37,462 nucleotides of DNA from Caldilinea sp. (lineage in GTDB: Bacteria > Chloroflexota > Anaerolineae > Caldilineales > Caldilineaceae). Below, piece by piece: positions 1 through 32,198 of this stretch (the stretch's first letter is position 1; each line of letters begins with the position of its first letter). A program made the position numbers and the translations under genes. Below the pieces are notes generated by a model. The model worked only from the letters and a program-made list of their open reading frames with translations. It did no database searches and was not told where the DNA came from. The stretch covers positions 1 through 37,462 of the forward strand of contig JANWYX010000196.1 of NCBI GenBank assembly GCA_025055055.1. Reading direction: 5' to 3'.

Positions 1-29
1 AGCAGCGCGCACCGTCGGTTGTTTTATCA

Positions 30-278
<249 letters not shown>

Positions 279-282
<4 letters not shown>

Positions 283-779
283 ACGCCAAAAAGCTAGCCG
301 TCGCAGACGGCACAGTTGTGCAGATTGAGTACACACTGTCGCTCGCCGATGGTGAGGTGGTCGACAGCTCTGCGGAGCACGGGCCGTTGGCGTTCTTACA
401 AGGAGCCGGCGAGATTATCCCGGGTTTGGAAGCTGCCATGTACGGCATGGTTTCAGGAGAGCGCAAGCAGGTTGTTGTCACTCCAGACTTGGCGTACGGC
501 GAGTACGAACCCGACAACTATCAAGTGGTTCCGTTGGAAGCTTTCGGCGATGCGGCGGATCTCGAGCCGGGCATGGCGCTGGAATTCTTTGATGAAGAGA
601 ACAACCAAGTCATCGAGGGCTATATTAGCGAGATTCAGCCTGATGGCGTCGTGGTGGACTTTAACCACTGGCTCGCAGGCGAGACCCTTTACTTTGATGT
701 AAAGGTTGTCGACGTGCGACCGGCCACGCCGGAGGAGCTGGAACACGGTCATGCGCACAGCGGTGGACATTCCCACTAG
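279..779 (+). CDS. slyD: SlyD-like FKBP-type peptidyl-prolyl cis-trans isomerase
   Basis: A 166-residue FKBP-type prolyl isomerase of the SlyD kind, expected to speed prolyl cis-trans isomerisation during folding in the cytosol. No signal peptide is present. The FKBP part opens with the pattern VQIEYTLSLADGEVVDSS and contains GEIIPGLEAAMYGMVSGE near residues 47-64. The region from about 70 to 125 fits the inserted IF chaperone domain of SlyD. The C-terminus is a short histidine-rich tail, HGHAHSGGHSH, like the metal-binding tail of SlyD though shorter. The gene overlaps the cold-shock gene by 4 bp and is followed by a terminator, so this is a two-gene operon pairing an RNA chaperone with a protein-folding factor. 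Confidence 0.92.
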
Positions 780-804
780 TCGAACGGGTATCCGTTGAAA
801 CAAA

Positions 805-841
805 AACGGGGCGTCGCTTTGAGAGGCGTCCCGTTTTTTTC
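805..841 (+). terminator. Rho-independent terminator after csp-slyD
   Basis: An 11-bp stem (805-815 with 825-835, including two G-U pairs) closes a short loop and runs into seven T residues (834-840). It lies 26 bp after the slyD stop and ends the csp-slyD transcript. Confidence 0.85.
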
Positions 842-870
842 TTTGTGTAAAAAGCGTTTTGCAGTGGGTA

Positions 871-900
871 AAATAAAGGAAGCGTCGCCCCTGGCGACGC
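871..900 (-). terminator. Terminator of the 65-residue protein gene
   Basis: A perfect 8-bp stem (882-889 with 893-900, GCGTCGCC / GGCGACGC, 3-nt loop) is followed on the minus strand by a T-rich run (TTCCTTTATTTT). It begins about 23 bases beyond the stop of the small minus-strand gene, so it is probably its terminator. The tight 3-nt loop and interrupted T-run make it weaker than the one at 805-841. Confidence 0.6.
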
Positions 901-923
901 CCCTATCGGAGACCGGCAGCCTG

Positions 924-1121
924 CTATGCTTTCTTCAGCACCGGAAGGCCATTTTTGCTCTCAGAGACCTGATAGCCGGCAGGCACTGAGTCGAGCGCTC
1001 CTTCCTTCACTTCTTTGGCAAAGAAAAAGATCGTCTGCTTTTTTCCATTTTTAAGCGTGGTCTCGCGGGCATGTAAGTAGTAGGTGCTGCCTTTGCTGTT
1101 CGTGTAAGAATATGCGCTCAC
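924..1121 (-). CDS. Small conserved-looking protein of unknown function (65 aa)
   Basis: I do not recognise a named family. The 65-residue product is basic, soluble and has no membrane segment. It starts SAYSYTNSKGSTYYLHARE and continues with TLKNGKKQTIFFFAKEV and ends GYQVSESKNGLPVLKKA. From memory it resembles short hypothetical proteins with the pattern YYLh..e..L..GkkQ.IyfFak in several bacteria and haloarchaea, but I cannot check this. The start chosen is the GTG at 1121, because AAGGAG lies 8 bases upstream. A longer reading frame to 1211 would add residues encoded by a degenerate repeat and lacks a ribosome site. A terminator follows. It appears to be a single-gene transcript. Confidence 0.75.
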   Translation of the reverse strand: MSAYSYTNSKGSTYYLHARETTLKNGKKQTIFFFAKEVKEGALDSVPAGYQVSESKNGLPVLKKA

Positions 1122-1174
1122 GTTATCATCTCCTTTGCAGTGTACATAGATGGGCAAACACTTCTCCACATCAA

Positions 1175-1221
1175 TCCGCCTGTAGAAAATCCGCCTATAG
1201 AAACGGTCCACCTACAGACAT
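1175..1221. repeat. Three degenerate 15-bp tandem repeats
   Basis: Units at 1175-1189 and 1190-1204 share 13 of 15 bases (TCCGCCTRTAGAAAM); a weaker third copy lies at 1207-1221. They lie in the 5' region of the small minus-strand gene. No function is evident. Confidence 0.6.
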
Positions 1222-1264
1222 TCTCCAGTGACAGGCCACTGAATCTACGGCGCTATTGTATCAT

Positions 1265-1304
<40 letters not shown>

Positions 1305-1371
1305 TAGGCGAGATATGTCCGAAATTCCGTCTGCAAACATCCTTGTGTCACAACAAAGAAAAGCCGTTCCG

Positions 1372-2457
<1,086 letters not shown>

Positions 2458-2529
2458 CGGATTGCTCCTTTCTGAATGGAATGGCAGTGCATTGGCGTCT
2501 CATATCGTACCCTCTTCAACCGGACTGAG

Positions 2530-2539
2530 CAACCGGTTG
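2530..2539. promoter_or_regulatory. 10-bp palindrome in the divergent Gfo/Idh - ppk1 region
   Basis: A perfect palindrome CAACCGGTTG, preceded 13 bp upstream by a half copy, CAACCGG. It lies between two divergent genes, a place where an operator would be expected. No regulator is identified, so this is only a candidate. Confidence 0.25.
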
Positions 2540-2648
2540 CAGTTTGGAAATCGAGTCCTCTGCCGATCGCATTCGCGCTTTACTTTCGCCGCAGCGATCT
2601 GGTAGGATTCAAAAGCAAGACCAAGCATTTCATGCGAGGGCAAGCCCT

Positions 2649-4811
<2,163 letters not shown>

Positions 4812-4911
4812 CCCTTTACAGCCCGCGTCCTGTTCCGGAACATTTGAAGCCTCCGTTCCGTCCCTTGACCAGAATGCAATATGGTTTGCCGAAGATGGGG
4901 AAGGAGGCGAT

Positions 4912-7179
<2,268 letters not shown>

Positions 7180-7206
7180 TAATAAGACGATAGAGCGAGA
7201 GAGCGT

Positions 7207-7279
7207 AAGGGGGAGAGATGAGGGGGTGAGAAAAGATGAGCATCGAGAAGAGGCGGGACTCCCCTCACCTCTCACCCTT
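7207..7279. repeat. Imperfect inverted repeat between convergent genes
   Basis: Arms 7207-7225 and 7261-7279 match at 17 of 19 positions when one is reverse-complemented; both are G/A-rich against C/T-rich. The right arm covers the stop codon of the PyrK-like gene. It may serve as a bidirectional transcription end, but no T-run follows and the 35-base loop is long. Confidence 0.4.
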
Positions 7280-8132
7280 CACTCCGCAAACTTGCCAGAT
7301 CGAACACCGGCCCATGTACGCAGGCGCGCGTCCAGCGACCGTTGGCGAGCGGAGTGAGACAGGCGAGGCAGGCCCCGTAGCCACAGACCAGTCGGGCGTC
7401 GACCAAGCACTGCACCACCCCTTGTTTGATGCGCATGCGAACGCCGCGCGCGGCCTCGGCCAGCGCAGAGATTTCGTGAGTAGACACAGCGGCGGCGGCT
7501 GCATCGGCCCACGCCATCGCCTCTCGCACCAGCGTGCGCCATTGCGTGTCGTCGGCCTCTTGATGCACCTCCACCGCAAAGGGCAGCAGGCTGCGCAGCC
7601 CCTTATCCAGCGCTCCCGCCGCCCTCAGCAAGACCAGCACGCTTCCCCCTTGATCTAACGTGGCATGGAGTAACGGCGCCAGCGCCGGGATCCGTGAGGG
7701 TTCGCCGATCAGCGCCAGACGTTGCGTGCGCGGCGGAAAGGCGAAGCCGTTTCCCAGCGGCCCGATCAGATGAATGCATTCGCCCGGTTTGCGCGTCGCC
7801 AGCCAACCGATGCCCGCATCTTCCAGTGTAGGCGTGGTCAAGACCCATCGTTCGAACCCATCCACATCGGCGAGCGAAGAGCGCCAACCGGCCACGAAGA
7901 GTGGCCGACGCAACGGCAATGTCCAGTCGTGCGCTTGCGCCCAAGGCGTCGGCTCGACGCAACGCACCAGAAAATAACGCCCTGCCAATGCATCGCGCGA
8001 CAGTCCGGCGGGCGCAGCCATTGTCAGCAAAAGGGCGCCGGCGACGATCTGCGTCGTTTCCACGCAGGCAATTACGCCGCCGTCGTCTGCGAGCGAGGGA
8101 TGGTCGGGCACTGTGAATTGCGAGTGTTTCAT
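7272..8132 (-). CDS. PyrK-like dihydroorotate dehydrogenase electron-transfer subunit
   Basis: A 286-residue protein of the ferredoxin-reductase type most like PyrK, the FAD/2Fe-2S subunit that passes electrons from dihydroorotate dehydrogenase B to NAD. It shows a beta-barrel FAD domain (RPLFVAGW about residues 75-82) and the typical loop HLIGPLGNGFAFPP near 120-133. Four cysteines at the C-terminus are spaced C-x4-C-x2-C-x12-C (250, 255, 258, 271), the PyrK 2Fe-2S pattern. The middle of the protein is diverged. No pyrD catalytic subunit is in the window, so partner and pathway are uncertain. No clear ribosome site precedes the ATG. It is divergent from the DUF58 gene. Confidence 0.8.
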   Translation of the reverse strand: MKHSQFTVPDHPSLADDGGVIACVETTQIVAGALLLTMAAPAGLSRDALAGRYFLVRCVEPTPWAQAHDWTLPLRRPLFVAGWRSSLADVDGFERWVLTTPTLEDAGIGWLATRKPGECIHLIGPLGNGFAFPPRTQRLALIGEPSRIPALAPLLHATLDQGGSVLVLLRAAGALDKGLRSLLPFAVEVHQEADDTQWRTLVREAMAWADAAAAAVSTHEISALAEAARGVRMRIKQGVVQCLVDARLVCGYGACLACLTPLANGRWTRACVHGPVFDLASLRSEG

Positions 8133-8261
8133 GGTAGGCTAAAAAATGGCGCGTGCTGCGCGTTGCATGTCGGGTGATGCGTGTTCGGTGTCGCGGAAAA
8201 GACAGGGAATACGACCACGCACCACGCAACATATTCTGTCATCTTCCGGAAACGTCGCCAA

Positions 8262-11947
<3,686 letters not shown>

Positions 11948-12018
11948 GCGCATCGCATAGCTCCCTCTGCGCTTCAAGGCGCTGGATAGTGAAAACGTGT
12001 TTTTGCCTCCATAGTCAG

Positions 12019-12047
12019 TTGACAACGATTCGGTGTGTCGCTATACT
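12019..12047 (+). promoter_or_regulatory. Sigma70-type promoter of the ilv operon
   Basis: TTGACA at 12019-12024 and TATACT at 12042-12047 are separated by exactly 17 bp. This is a near-perfect housekeeping promoter. Transcription would start near 12054, about 65 bases before the leader peptide and 270 before ilvB. Confidence 0.8.
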
Positions 12048-12142
12048 GGCTAACAATAAAAATAATCGGTGCTGTAAGCATAAGATTTTAACCTGCTAGT
12101 TTATCCATATTTCAGACTATGTCAGCAGTCGTCGCCTTGATT

Positions 12143-12280
<138 letters not shown>

Positions 12281-12299
12281 TTTTTTCGAGTCTGGTTCC

Positions 12300-14119
<1,820 letters not shown>

Positions 14120-14126
14120 AAAATAA

Positions 14127-14163
14127 GAGAGCAGGGTCGGCGGCTTTTTAAAGCTCTGCTCTC
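14127..14163 (+). other. Intercistronic hairpin between ilvB and ilvN
   Basis: GAGAGCAG (14127-14134) and CTGCTCTC (14156-14163) form a perfect 8-bp stem, with a small GCTTT/AAAGC stem inside the loop. No T-run follows the main stem. It may tune mRNA stability or the ratio of large to small subunit; a terminator is unlikely. Confidence 0.5.
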
Positions 14164-14191
14164 AATAAAACACAGAAGGTGGAGCAAACTC

Positions 14192-14764
<573 letters not shown>

Positions 14765-14812
14765 GCGGTGGATAGGGGTACGCAGTTGGATAACGTGTTC
14801 TGATGGAAGAGG

Positions 14813-14845
14813 ACCCTCCAGGCAGCCCCAAGCGGCCTGGAGGGT
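14813..14845 (+). other. Strong hairpin in the ilvN-ilvC gap
   Basis: A perfect 11-bp stem (14813-14823 / 14835-14845, ACCCTCCAGGC / GCCTGGAGGGT) with an 11-base loop, 49 bases after ilvN. No T-run follows, so it is more likely an mRNA processing or stability element than a terminator. A weaker stem, AGATC-GTAA-GATCT (14968-14981), followed by TTTTT, lies nearer to ilvC. Confidence 0.5.
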
Positions 14846-15024
14846 GGGCCCACCGTGCGGAACGCCTACGATTGGCAACGTCTACCTTTGCGCAACGTTT
14901 ACGTTGACTTGAGTGTTTGGATCTTGGGGTTTGGGGCCTCGGTCGACCGCCGACTTTCCCGAAGCCTAAGATCGTAAGATCTCGGTTTTTCTTGCCGACA
15001 TTCAACAAACATGAACAGGGAATC

Positions 15025-16032
<1,008 letters not shown>

Positions 16033-16206
16033 AAGAAGCGAATTGAAAGAAAATAGTAGGTGAGATCGAGCGAGTCCGTCAAGCCATCTTTCAGGAAGCT
16101 TTATGCAAGCAAGCAGCAACGAGCGGCAGCTACACCGATGACTGGATGATTCTGTCAAAAACCATCAAGCTTCCCGAAAGACAAAGTCATCGACTGCATA
16201 TTCCTT

Positions 16207-17349
16207 ATGACCGACATTATTGCTACGATCGGCCCGGCCTGCGCCGATGCGGGCGTTCTGGCCGAAATGATCTGTTCCGGCATGACCGTGGCGCGCATGA
16301 ACTTCAGCCACGGCGACTACGCCTTTCACTCGCGCATGGCCGGCCTTGTCCGCGAAGCGATGGAGAAGGCGGGCAGGCCGATCGCGCTGCTCGCCGACCT
16401 GCAGGGCGCTAAAGTGCGCGTCGGCTGGCTGGCGCAGCCGGTTCCCGTGGCCGTCGATCAGCCGGTTGTCTTGGTGGGAATGGAGGTGGACGCCCGTGCG
16501 GCAAGCGATAGCCTGCCGCACGACGCCCCCATCATCCCGGTCGACTTCGACCTGGCACCCCATCTCAAGCCCGGCGCCGCCGTATTGATCGACGACGGCA
16601 ACATCGAGCTGCGCGTCGAGGCGATCGTGGACGGTCACGTTCACTGTCGCACGTTGCACGGCGGCGAGATCAAGTCGCGCAAGGGTATCAACGTCCCTTA
16701 CACGATGTTGCCGATCCCGGCGTTGACCGACAAAGACCGCGCCGACGCTTCCTTTGCCGTCAGCCTGGAGGTGGACTGGATCGCGTTGAGCTTTGCCGGC
16801 TCGGCGGATGACGTCAACGAGCTGCGAGAAATCGTAGCGGCGGCGCAGGCGCACAGCAACGTACATAAACTCCCGCGCATCATGGCGAAGATCGAGCGGC
16901 CCGACGGCGTGGAAAATCTGCGCGCCATCATCGAGGCGAGCGACGGCGTCATGGTGGCGCGCGGAGACCTAGCCCTGGAAACTAGCCCCTGGCAGTTGCC
17001 GTTGCTGCAAAAGCAGATCGTGCGCGCCTGTCGCCGCGCCCACAAGCCGGTGGTCGTCGCCACCCAGATGCTGGAGAGCATGATCCACAACCACCGCCCC
17101 ACGCGCGCCGAGGTCAGCGATGTCGCCAACGCACTGTTCGACGGCGCCGACGCCGTCATGCTTTCCGGTGAGACCGCGGTCGGCGCCTATCCGGTGCAGG
17201 CCGTGCGCACGATGATTATGATCTGCCAGAACGTGGCGCCGAGCTTGTCGGCCCATAACCCACTTTCGGCGACGGTCAACGGCGGTTCCGCCGTCGGCGC
17301 CCGGCATCCGTCGCTGGAGTCTGTGCAGCGCGAACGCTTCGTTTTATGA
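16207..17349 (+). CDS. Pyruvate kinase catalytic core (short form)
   Basis: A 380-residue pyruvate kinase, which makes pyruvate and ATP from phosphoenolpyruvate and ADP. The A and B domains are present: TIGPACAD at the start, ARMNFSHGDYAFH (substrate-binding Arg, Asn, Ser), ADLQGAKVR, a B domain about residues 70-165, MAKIE with catalytic Lys228, GVMVARGDLALE, ATQMLESMI and RPTRAEVSDVANALFDGADAVMLSGE. The C-terminal allosteric domain of about 100 residues is missing; the protein ends shortly after ICQNVAPSLSAHNPL. Small departures are DLQGPK to DLQGAK and GDLGVE to GDLALE. No ribosome site precedes the ATG; two 8-bp inverted repeats (16094/16167 and 16136/16185) lie upstream. Its place between ilvC and leuA suggests pyruvate supply for acetolactate synthase. 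Confidence 0.88.
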   Translation: MTDIIATIGPACADAGVLAEMICSGMTVARMNFSHGDYAFHSRMAGLVREAMEKAGRPIALLADLQGAKVRVGWLAQPVPVAVDQPVVLVGMEVDARAASDSLPHDAPIIPVDFDLAPHLKPGAAVLIDDGNIELRVEAIVDGHVHCRTLHGGEIKSRKGINVPYTMLPIPALTDKDRADASFAVSLEVDWIALSFAGSADDVNELREIVAAAQAHSNVHKLPRIMAKIERPDGVENLRAIIEASDGVMVARGDLALETSPWQLPLLQKQIVRACRRAHKPVVVATQMLESMIHNHRPTRAEVSDVANALFDGADAVMLSGETAVGAYPVQAVRTMIMICQNVAPSLSAHNPLSATVNGGSAVGARHPSLESVQRERFVL

Positions 17350-19657
<2,308 letters not shown>

Positions 19658-19664
19658 AACAATC

Positions 19665-19748
19665 GCACGCGGATAACGCGGATTGAGCGGATTCACGCGG
19701 ATTTTTCTTAATTTGCGCCGATCCGCACGACTCGCGTCATCCGCGTGC
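19665..19748. repeat. Cluster of CGCGGAT repeats with a 10-bp inverted repeat
   Basis: GCACGCGGAT (19665-19674) is followed by three more GCGGAT copies and, at the far end, the exact inverse ATCCGCGTGC (19739-19748). The block fills the gap between leuA and the first nucleoside hydrolase. It looks like a dispersed intergenic element of this genome, but only one copy is in the window. Confidence 0.5.
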
Positions 19749-19788
19749 CATCCCACCTTTCCCAACCCACAAGTCGATGGAGCGCACG

Positions 19789-20760
19789 ATGGCGCAGAAG
19801 ATTCTCTTTGACACCGATCCGGGCATCGACGACGCCATGGCGCTGCTCTTTGCGCTGGCCTCGCCGGAGATCGAGGTGATCGGCGTGACGACCGTATTCG
19901 GCAACGTTCACACCGACCTGGCAACGCACAATGCCTTAGCGCTGCTGGAGTTCGCCGGTCGGCCGGATATCCCCGTCGCGCAAGGAGCGACGAGACCGCT
20001 GCATATCACCTTCGACGAGCCGGCCACCCTCGTTCACGCCGCAAATGGATTGGGCGAGGTTTTTCTGCCGAAGCCAACAGCGTCGCCCGATCCACGGCCG
20101 GCGGCGCAATTCATCGCCGAAGCCGTGATGCGCCTTCCCGGTGAAATCATCCTTGCGCCCGTAGGACCGCTGACCAATATCGCCCTGGCGTTGATGCTGG
20201 AGCCGCGCATCGTCGAACGGGTGGCGGGCGTCGTGCTGATGGGTGGCGCCGCCACCGTGAACGGCAACGTCAATCCGGCGGCGGAAGCCAACATCTGGCA
20301 TGACCCACACGCCGCCGATATAGTTTTCAACGCCGGCTGGCCGGTCACCATGCTGGGGCTGGATGTGACGATGACAGTGCAGATGGACGACGCCTACTTT
20401 GCGGGGCTGCGCAGCTCTCCCACAGGTGAGTTTATTTACGCAATCTCGCGCTTCTATCTCGAGTTTCATCGTCAGGTGTACGGCCTTGACGTCTGCCACA
20501 CGCACGATCCCTCCGTCATCGCCTATTTGATCGATCCAACGCTTTACACGGTAGAATACGGTCCGATTCGTGTCGTCACCGAAGGGATTGCCACCGGACT
20601 GACGCTGTGGGATCGCCGTGGGAAGTGGCGCCGGCCCAACGCATGGACAGACAGACCCGCCGTCGGCGTCTGTCTGGGCGTGGACGCGCCGCGCATGCTG
20701 GCGCTTTTCCGGGAACGCATCATCGGAAGGCACCGGTCAGAACAATCAGATGATTTCTGA
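19789..20760 (+). CDS. Inosine-uridine preferring nucleoside hydrolase family protein
   Basis: A nucleoside hydrolase of about 323 residues, expected to split N-ribosides into base and ribose. It has the calcium-binding N-terminal cluster ILFDTDPGIDDAMALLFAL, the APVGPLTNIALAL segment, MGGAATVNGNVNPAAEANIWHDP, and the HDP motif with the catalytic-type His (CHTHDPSVIAYLIDP). These features point to an active enzyme of the classic IUNH group; the preferred nucleoside cannot be told. The ATG at 19789 is preferred because GGAG lies 6 bases upstream; the ATG at 19777 is in frame and would add 4 residues. It starts a salvage group with the second hydrolase and the PfkB kinase. Confidence 0.92.
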   Translation: MAQKILFDTDPGIDDAMALLFALASPEIEVIGVTTVFGNVHTDLATHNALALLEFAGRPDIPVAQGATRPLHITFDEPATLVHAANGLGEVFLPKPTASPDPRPAAQFIAEAVMRLPGEIILAPVGPLTNIALALMLEPRIVERVAGVVLMGGAATVNGNVNPAAEANIWHDPHAADIVFNAGWPVTMLGLDVTMTVQMDDAYFAGLRSSPTGEFIYAISRFYLEFHRQVYGLDVCHTHDPSVIAYLIDPTLYTVEYGPIRVVTEGIATGLTLWDRRGKWRRPNAWTDRPAVGVCLGVDAPRMLALFRERIIGRHRSEQSDDF

Positions 20761-20886
20761 ACTCACCGGGGAGACGCCGCAAACACAGAATTTCACAGAT
20801 TTTGCCCTGCGTATCAGCGGTGAGAACCCTTGTAGTGGACACATTGCATTCAACCTTCAAACACCCACAGACCGGGGAAGAACTCT

Positions 20887-21816
<930 letters not shown>

Positions 21817-21897
21817 GACTCCGACGGTATGATACGATTTTTTTCGACTACGCATGGACAGATGGCGAGTTGTTTATGGAATTGATGAAGAAGCAGC

Positions 21898-22001
21898 ATG
21901 GGGCGGCATCCCGGCGGTGTGGCGTTGCCTCCTTATGATTACAGGGACCTTGAGGCCTTACTGGAGAACCTTTTGCACACTAGTGAATCTGAAATCGTTG
22001 T

Positions 22002-22005
<4 letters not shown>
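21898..22005 (+). CDS. Possible small ORF coupled to the PfkB kinase
   Basis: A 35-codon ORF ending SEIVV, with an acidic helical stretch DYRDLEALLENLL. Its TGA overlaps the GTG start of the kinase (GTGTGA), as in coupled genes. The kinase itself has no ribosome site, so coupling would explain its translation. Upstream, another frame (21830-21930) reads protein-like sequence (FFDYAWTDGELFMELMKK) that stops, so this could instead be the frameshifted remains of one small gene. I recognise no family. Low confidence. Confidence 0.3.
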
Positions 22006-23746
<1,741 letters not shown>

Positions 23747-23748
23747 GG

Positions 23749-25416
<1,668 letters not shown>

Positions 25417-25538
25417 AGACGAACCTTTGCGAACGACCTTCGATTTTGAATCTTGCCGGCAAATCATTGAACGAGGGTGAACTTCAGCCCTGGAAATGCT
25501 ACCCCAGGCGTAAGCATTCGTCAAAACCGAGGAGTGGG

Positions 25539-28175
<2,637 letters not shown>

Positions 28176-28237
28176 AAGATGTCACCGTTAAGAACGAGCA
28201 TCTCAATTTCAGGCTACAATGTTTTCGATTATCTAAA

Positions 28238-28243
28238 ATTATA
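28238..28243 (-). promoter_or_regulatory. Possible -10 element for the histidine kinase
   Basis: TATAAT on the minus strand inside an A/T-rich patch, about 63 bases before the kinase start. No good -35 hexamer lies 16-18 bp upstream, so this is only a candidate. Confidence 0.3.
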
Positions 28244-28372
28244 TGCAACCCCTGGCAGTTTTTTGCACGCGCAAAATGGCGTAAGTCGGGATGTCACGCC
28301 GGAGGCATGATCGACGCAGGAGGGAGCTACTGAGGCAAAGACGTTCCGGCAGCGCATTGGGTCAAAGCGAGT

Positions 28373-28403
28373 CTGGAGGTGCAGCTGCGAGCTGCGCCTC
28401 CAG
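28373..28403. other. Strong 14-bp hairpin between oxidoreductase and kinase
   Basis: CTGGAGGTGCAGCT (28373-28386) and AGCTGCGCCTCCAG (28390-28403) pair at 14 of 14 positions with one G-U and a 3-base loop GCG. It lies about 64 bases after the stop of the oxidoreductase on the minus strand. It has no T-run on either strand. It may be an mRNA 3' end stabiliser, a Rho-linked end, or a recognised repeat. Confidence 0.55.
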
Positions 28404-28466
28404 ATTTCCAGATTTATGGATTAAATTCCGTCAAGCTTTCCGGAAGATGGTTGCCGAACCCGGCGA

Positions 28467-29675
<1,209 letters not shown>

Positions 29676-29798
29676 ACAATGATCCTCTCCTTCGGGTGAA
29701 TTGAATCTGGGGATTGCATTGCCGCAGAAGCAGTATACCCAAAAGATTAACGATCTCATAACCTTCTGTTCGAGCGCCTTCTCAATGTCTTTAACATG

Positions 29799-29831
29799 CC
29801 GGAGGTATTGTGAAGAGCAACCGGAGGTATT

Positions 29832-29842
<11 letters not shown>
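29799..29842 (+). repeat. 22-bp tandem duplication of a ribosome site and start codon
   Basis: Two perfect copies (29799-29820 and 29821-29842) each contain GGAGG, a 4-base spacer and GTGAAGAGCAA. Only the second GTG (29832) is in frame with the phosphodiesterase; the first (29810) opens an 81-residue frame ending at 30055. Confidence 0.95.
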
Positions 29843-31498
<1,656 letters not shown>

Positions 31499-31510
31499 TT
31501 TCCGTCCGTT

Positions 31511-31789
31511 TCATGCAAAGCGGCGCGCCAGCTCGGCCTCGACATCCTCCCAACGCAGGCCGCGCATGTTCAGAAAGACGAGCGTATGATAGACGAAATC
31601 CGCCAGCTCGTAGATCACGCGTTCGTTACTTTCATCCTTGGCGGCGACGATCACTTCGATCATCTCTTCTCCCATTTTCTTCAAGACTTCGTTCTCGCCT
31701 TTGGCAAAAAGGGTGGCGGTGTAGGAGCCGACGCGCGGATTTTCTTTGCGATCCTGAATTGTGGCGGCGAGCGTTGCAAGTGTTGACAT
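31511..31789 (-). CDS. hisE: Phosphoribosyl-ATP pyrophosphatase
   Basis: Phosphoribosyl-ATP diphosphatase, second step of histidine synthesis, 92 residues from the chosen start. It is an all-helical MazG-like protein with the metal-binding pattern KKMGEEMIEVIVAAKDE and VIYELADFVYHTLVFL. The ATG at 31789 (MSTLATLAATIQDRK) fits the family start, with AAAGGG upstream. A GTG at 31810 would add 7 residues. It is a separate gene, not fused to hisI as in enterobacteria, and follows hisI after 79 bp. Confidence 0.95.
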   Translation of the reverse strand: MSTLATLAATIQDRKENPRVGSYTATLFAKGENEVLKKMGEEMIEVIVAAKDESNERVIYELADFVYHTLVFLNMRGLRWEDVEAELARRFA

Positions 31790-31868
31790 GAGGCCCTTTA
31801 TCCGTTTCACTTTTGTATAGGTTATCCAGTTGGCTCATCTTACCCGGCTGCGCAACGCACGATTGGGT

Positions 31869-32198
31869 TTAGACGATTTTGCGAAAGAAACAGGAAGCTG
31901 CACCCGTATGACAGGCGGGGCCTGCCGGCTCGACCTGAATGAGCAGCGTATCGCCGTCACAATCAAGGGAAACGGCGACAACCTTTTGGATGTTGCCGCT
32001 GGTAGCGCCTTTGTGCCATAGCTTCTGACGACTGCGACTCCAGAAAACCGTTTCGCCGAGCTCTAAGGTCAGCGCCAGGCTTTCGGCATTCATCCACGCC
32101 ATCATTAACACCTGACCGGTGTGCACATCCTGCACGATCGCCGGAATCAACCCGGCTTCGTTGTAGCGAAGCTCCTGCAAAAATTCTAAGGAGGTCAT
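31869..32198 (-). CDS. hisI: Phosphoribosyl-AMP cyclohydrolase
   Basis: Phosphoribosyl-AMP cyclohydrolase, third step of histidine synthesis, 109 residues. The metal-binding residues are visible: WHKGATSGN near 61-69, SLDCDGDTLLIQVE near 77-90 (Asp-Cys-Asp-x-Asp), and GPACHTGAASCFF near 93-105. The ATG overlaps the hisF stop by 4 bp (ATGA), so translation is coupled; the frame continues further upstream inside hisF, but that part is not real. The stand-alone form pairs with the separate hisE downstream. Confidence 0.95.
   Translation of the reverse strand: MTSLEFLQELRYNEAGLIPAIVQDVHTGQVLMMAWMNAESLALTLELGETVFWSRSRQKLWHKGATSGNIQKVVAVSLDCDGDTLLIQVEPAGPACHTGAASCFFRKIV

Noticed and set aside
14804..14914. 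Possible leader ORF before ilvC
   Set aside because: It spans the 11-bp hairpin but has few branched-chain codons and no ribosome site.
25417..25538. CIRCE heat-shock operator before the GroEL-like gene
   Set aside because: The nine-base inverted repeat typical of HrcA control is absent.
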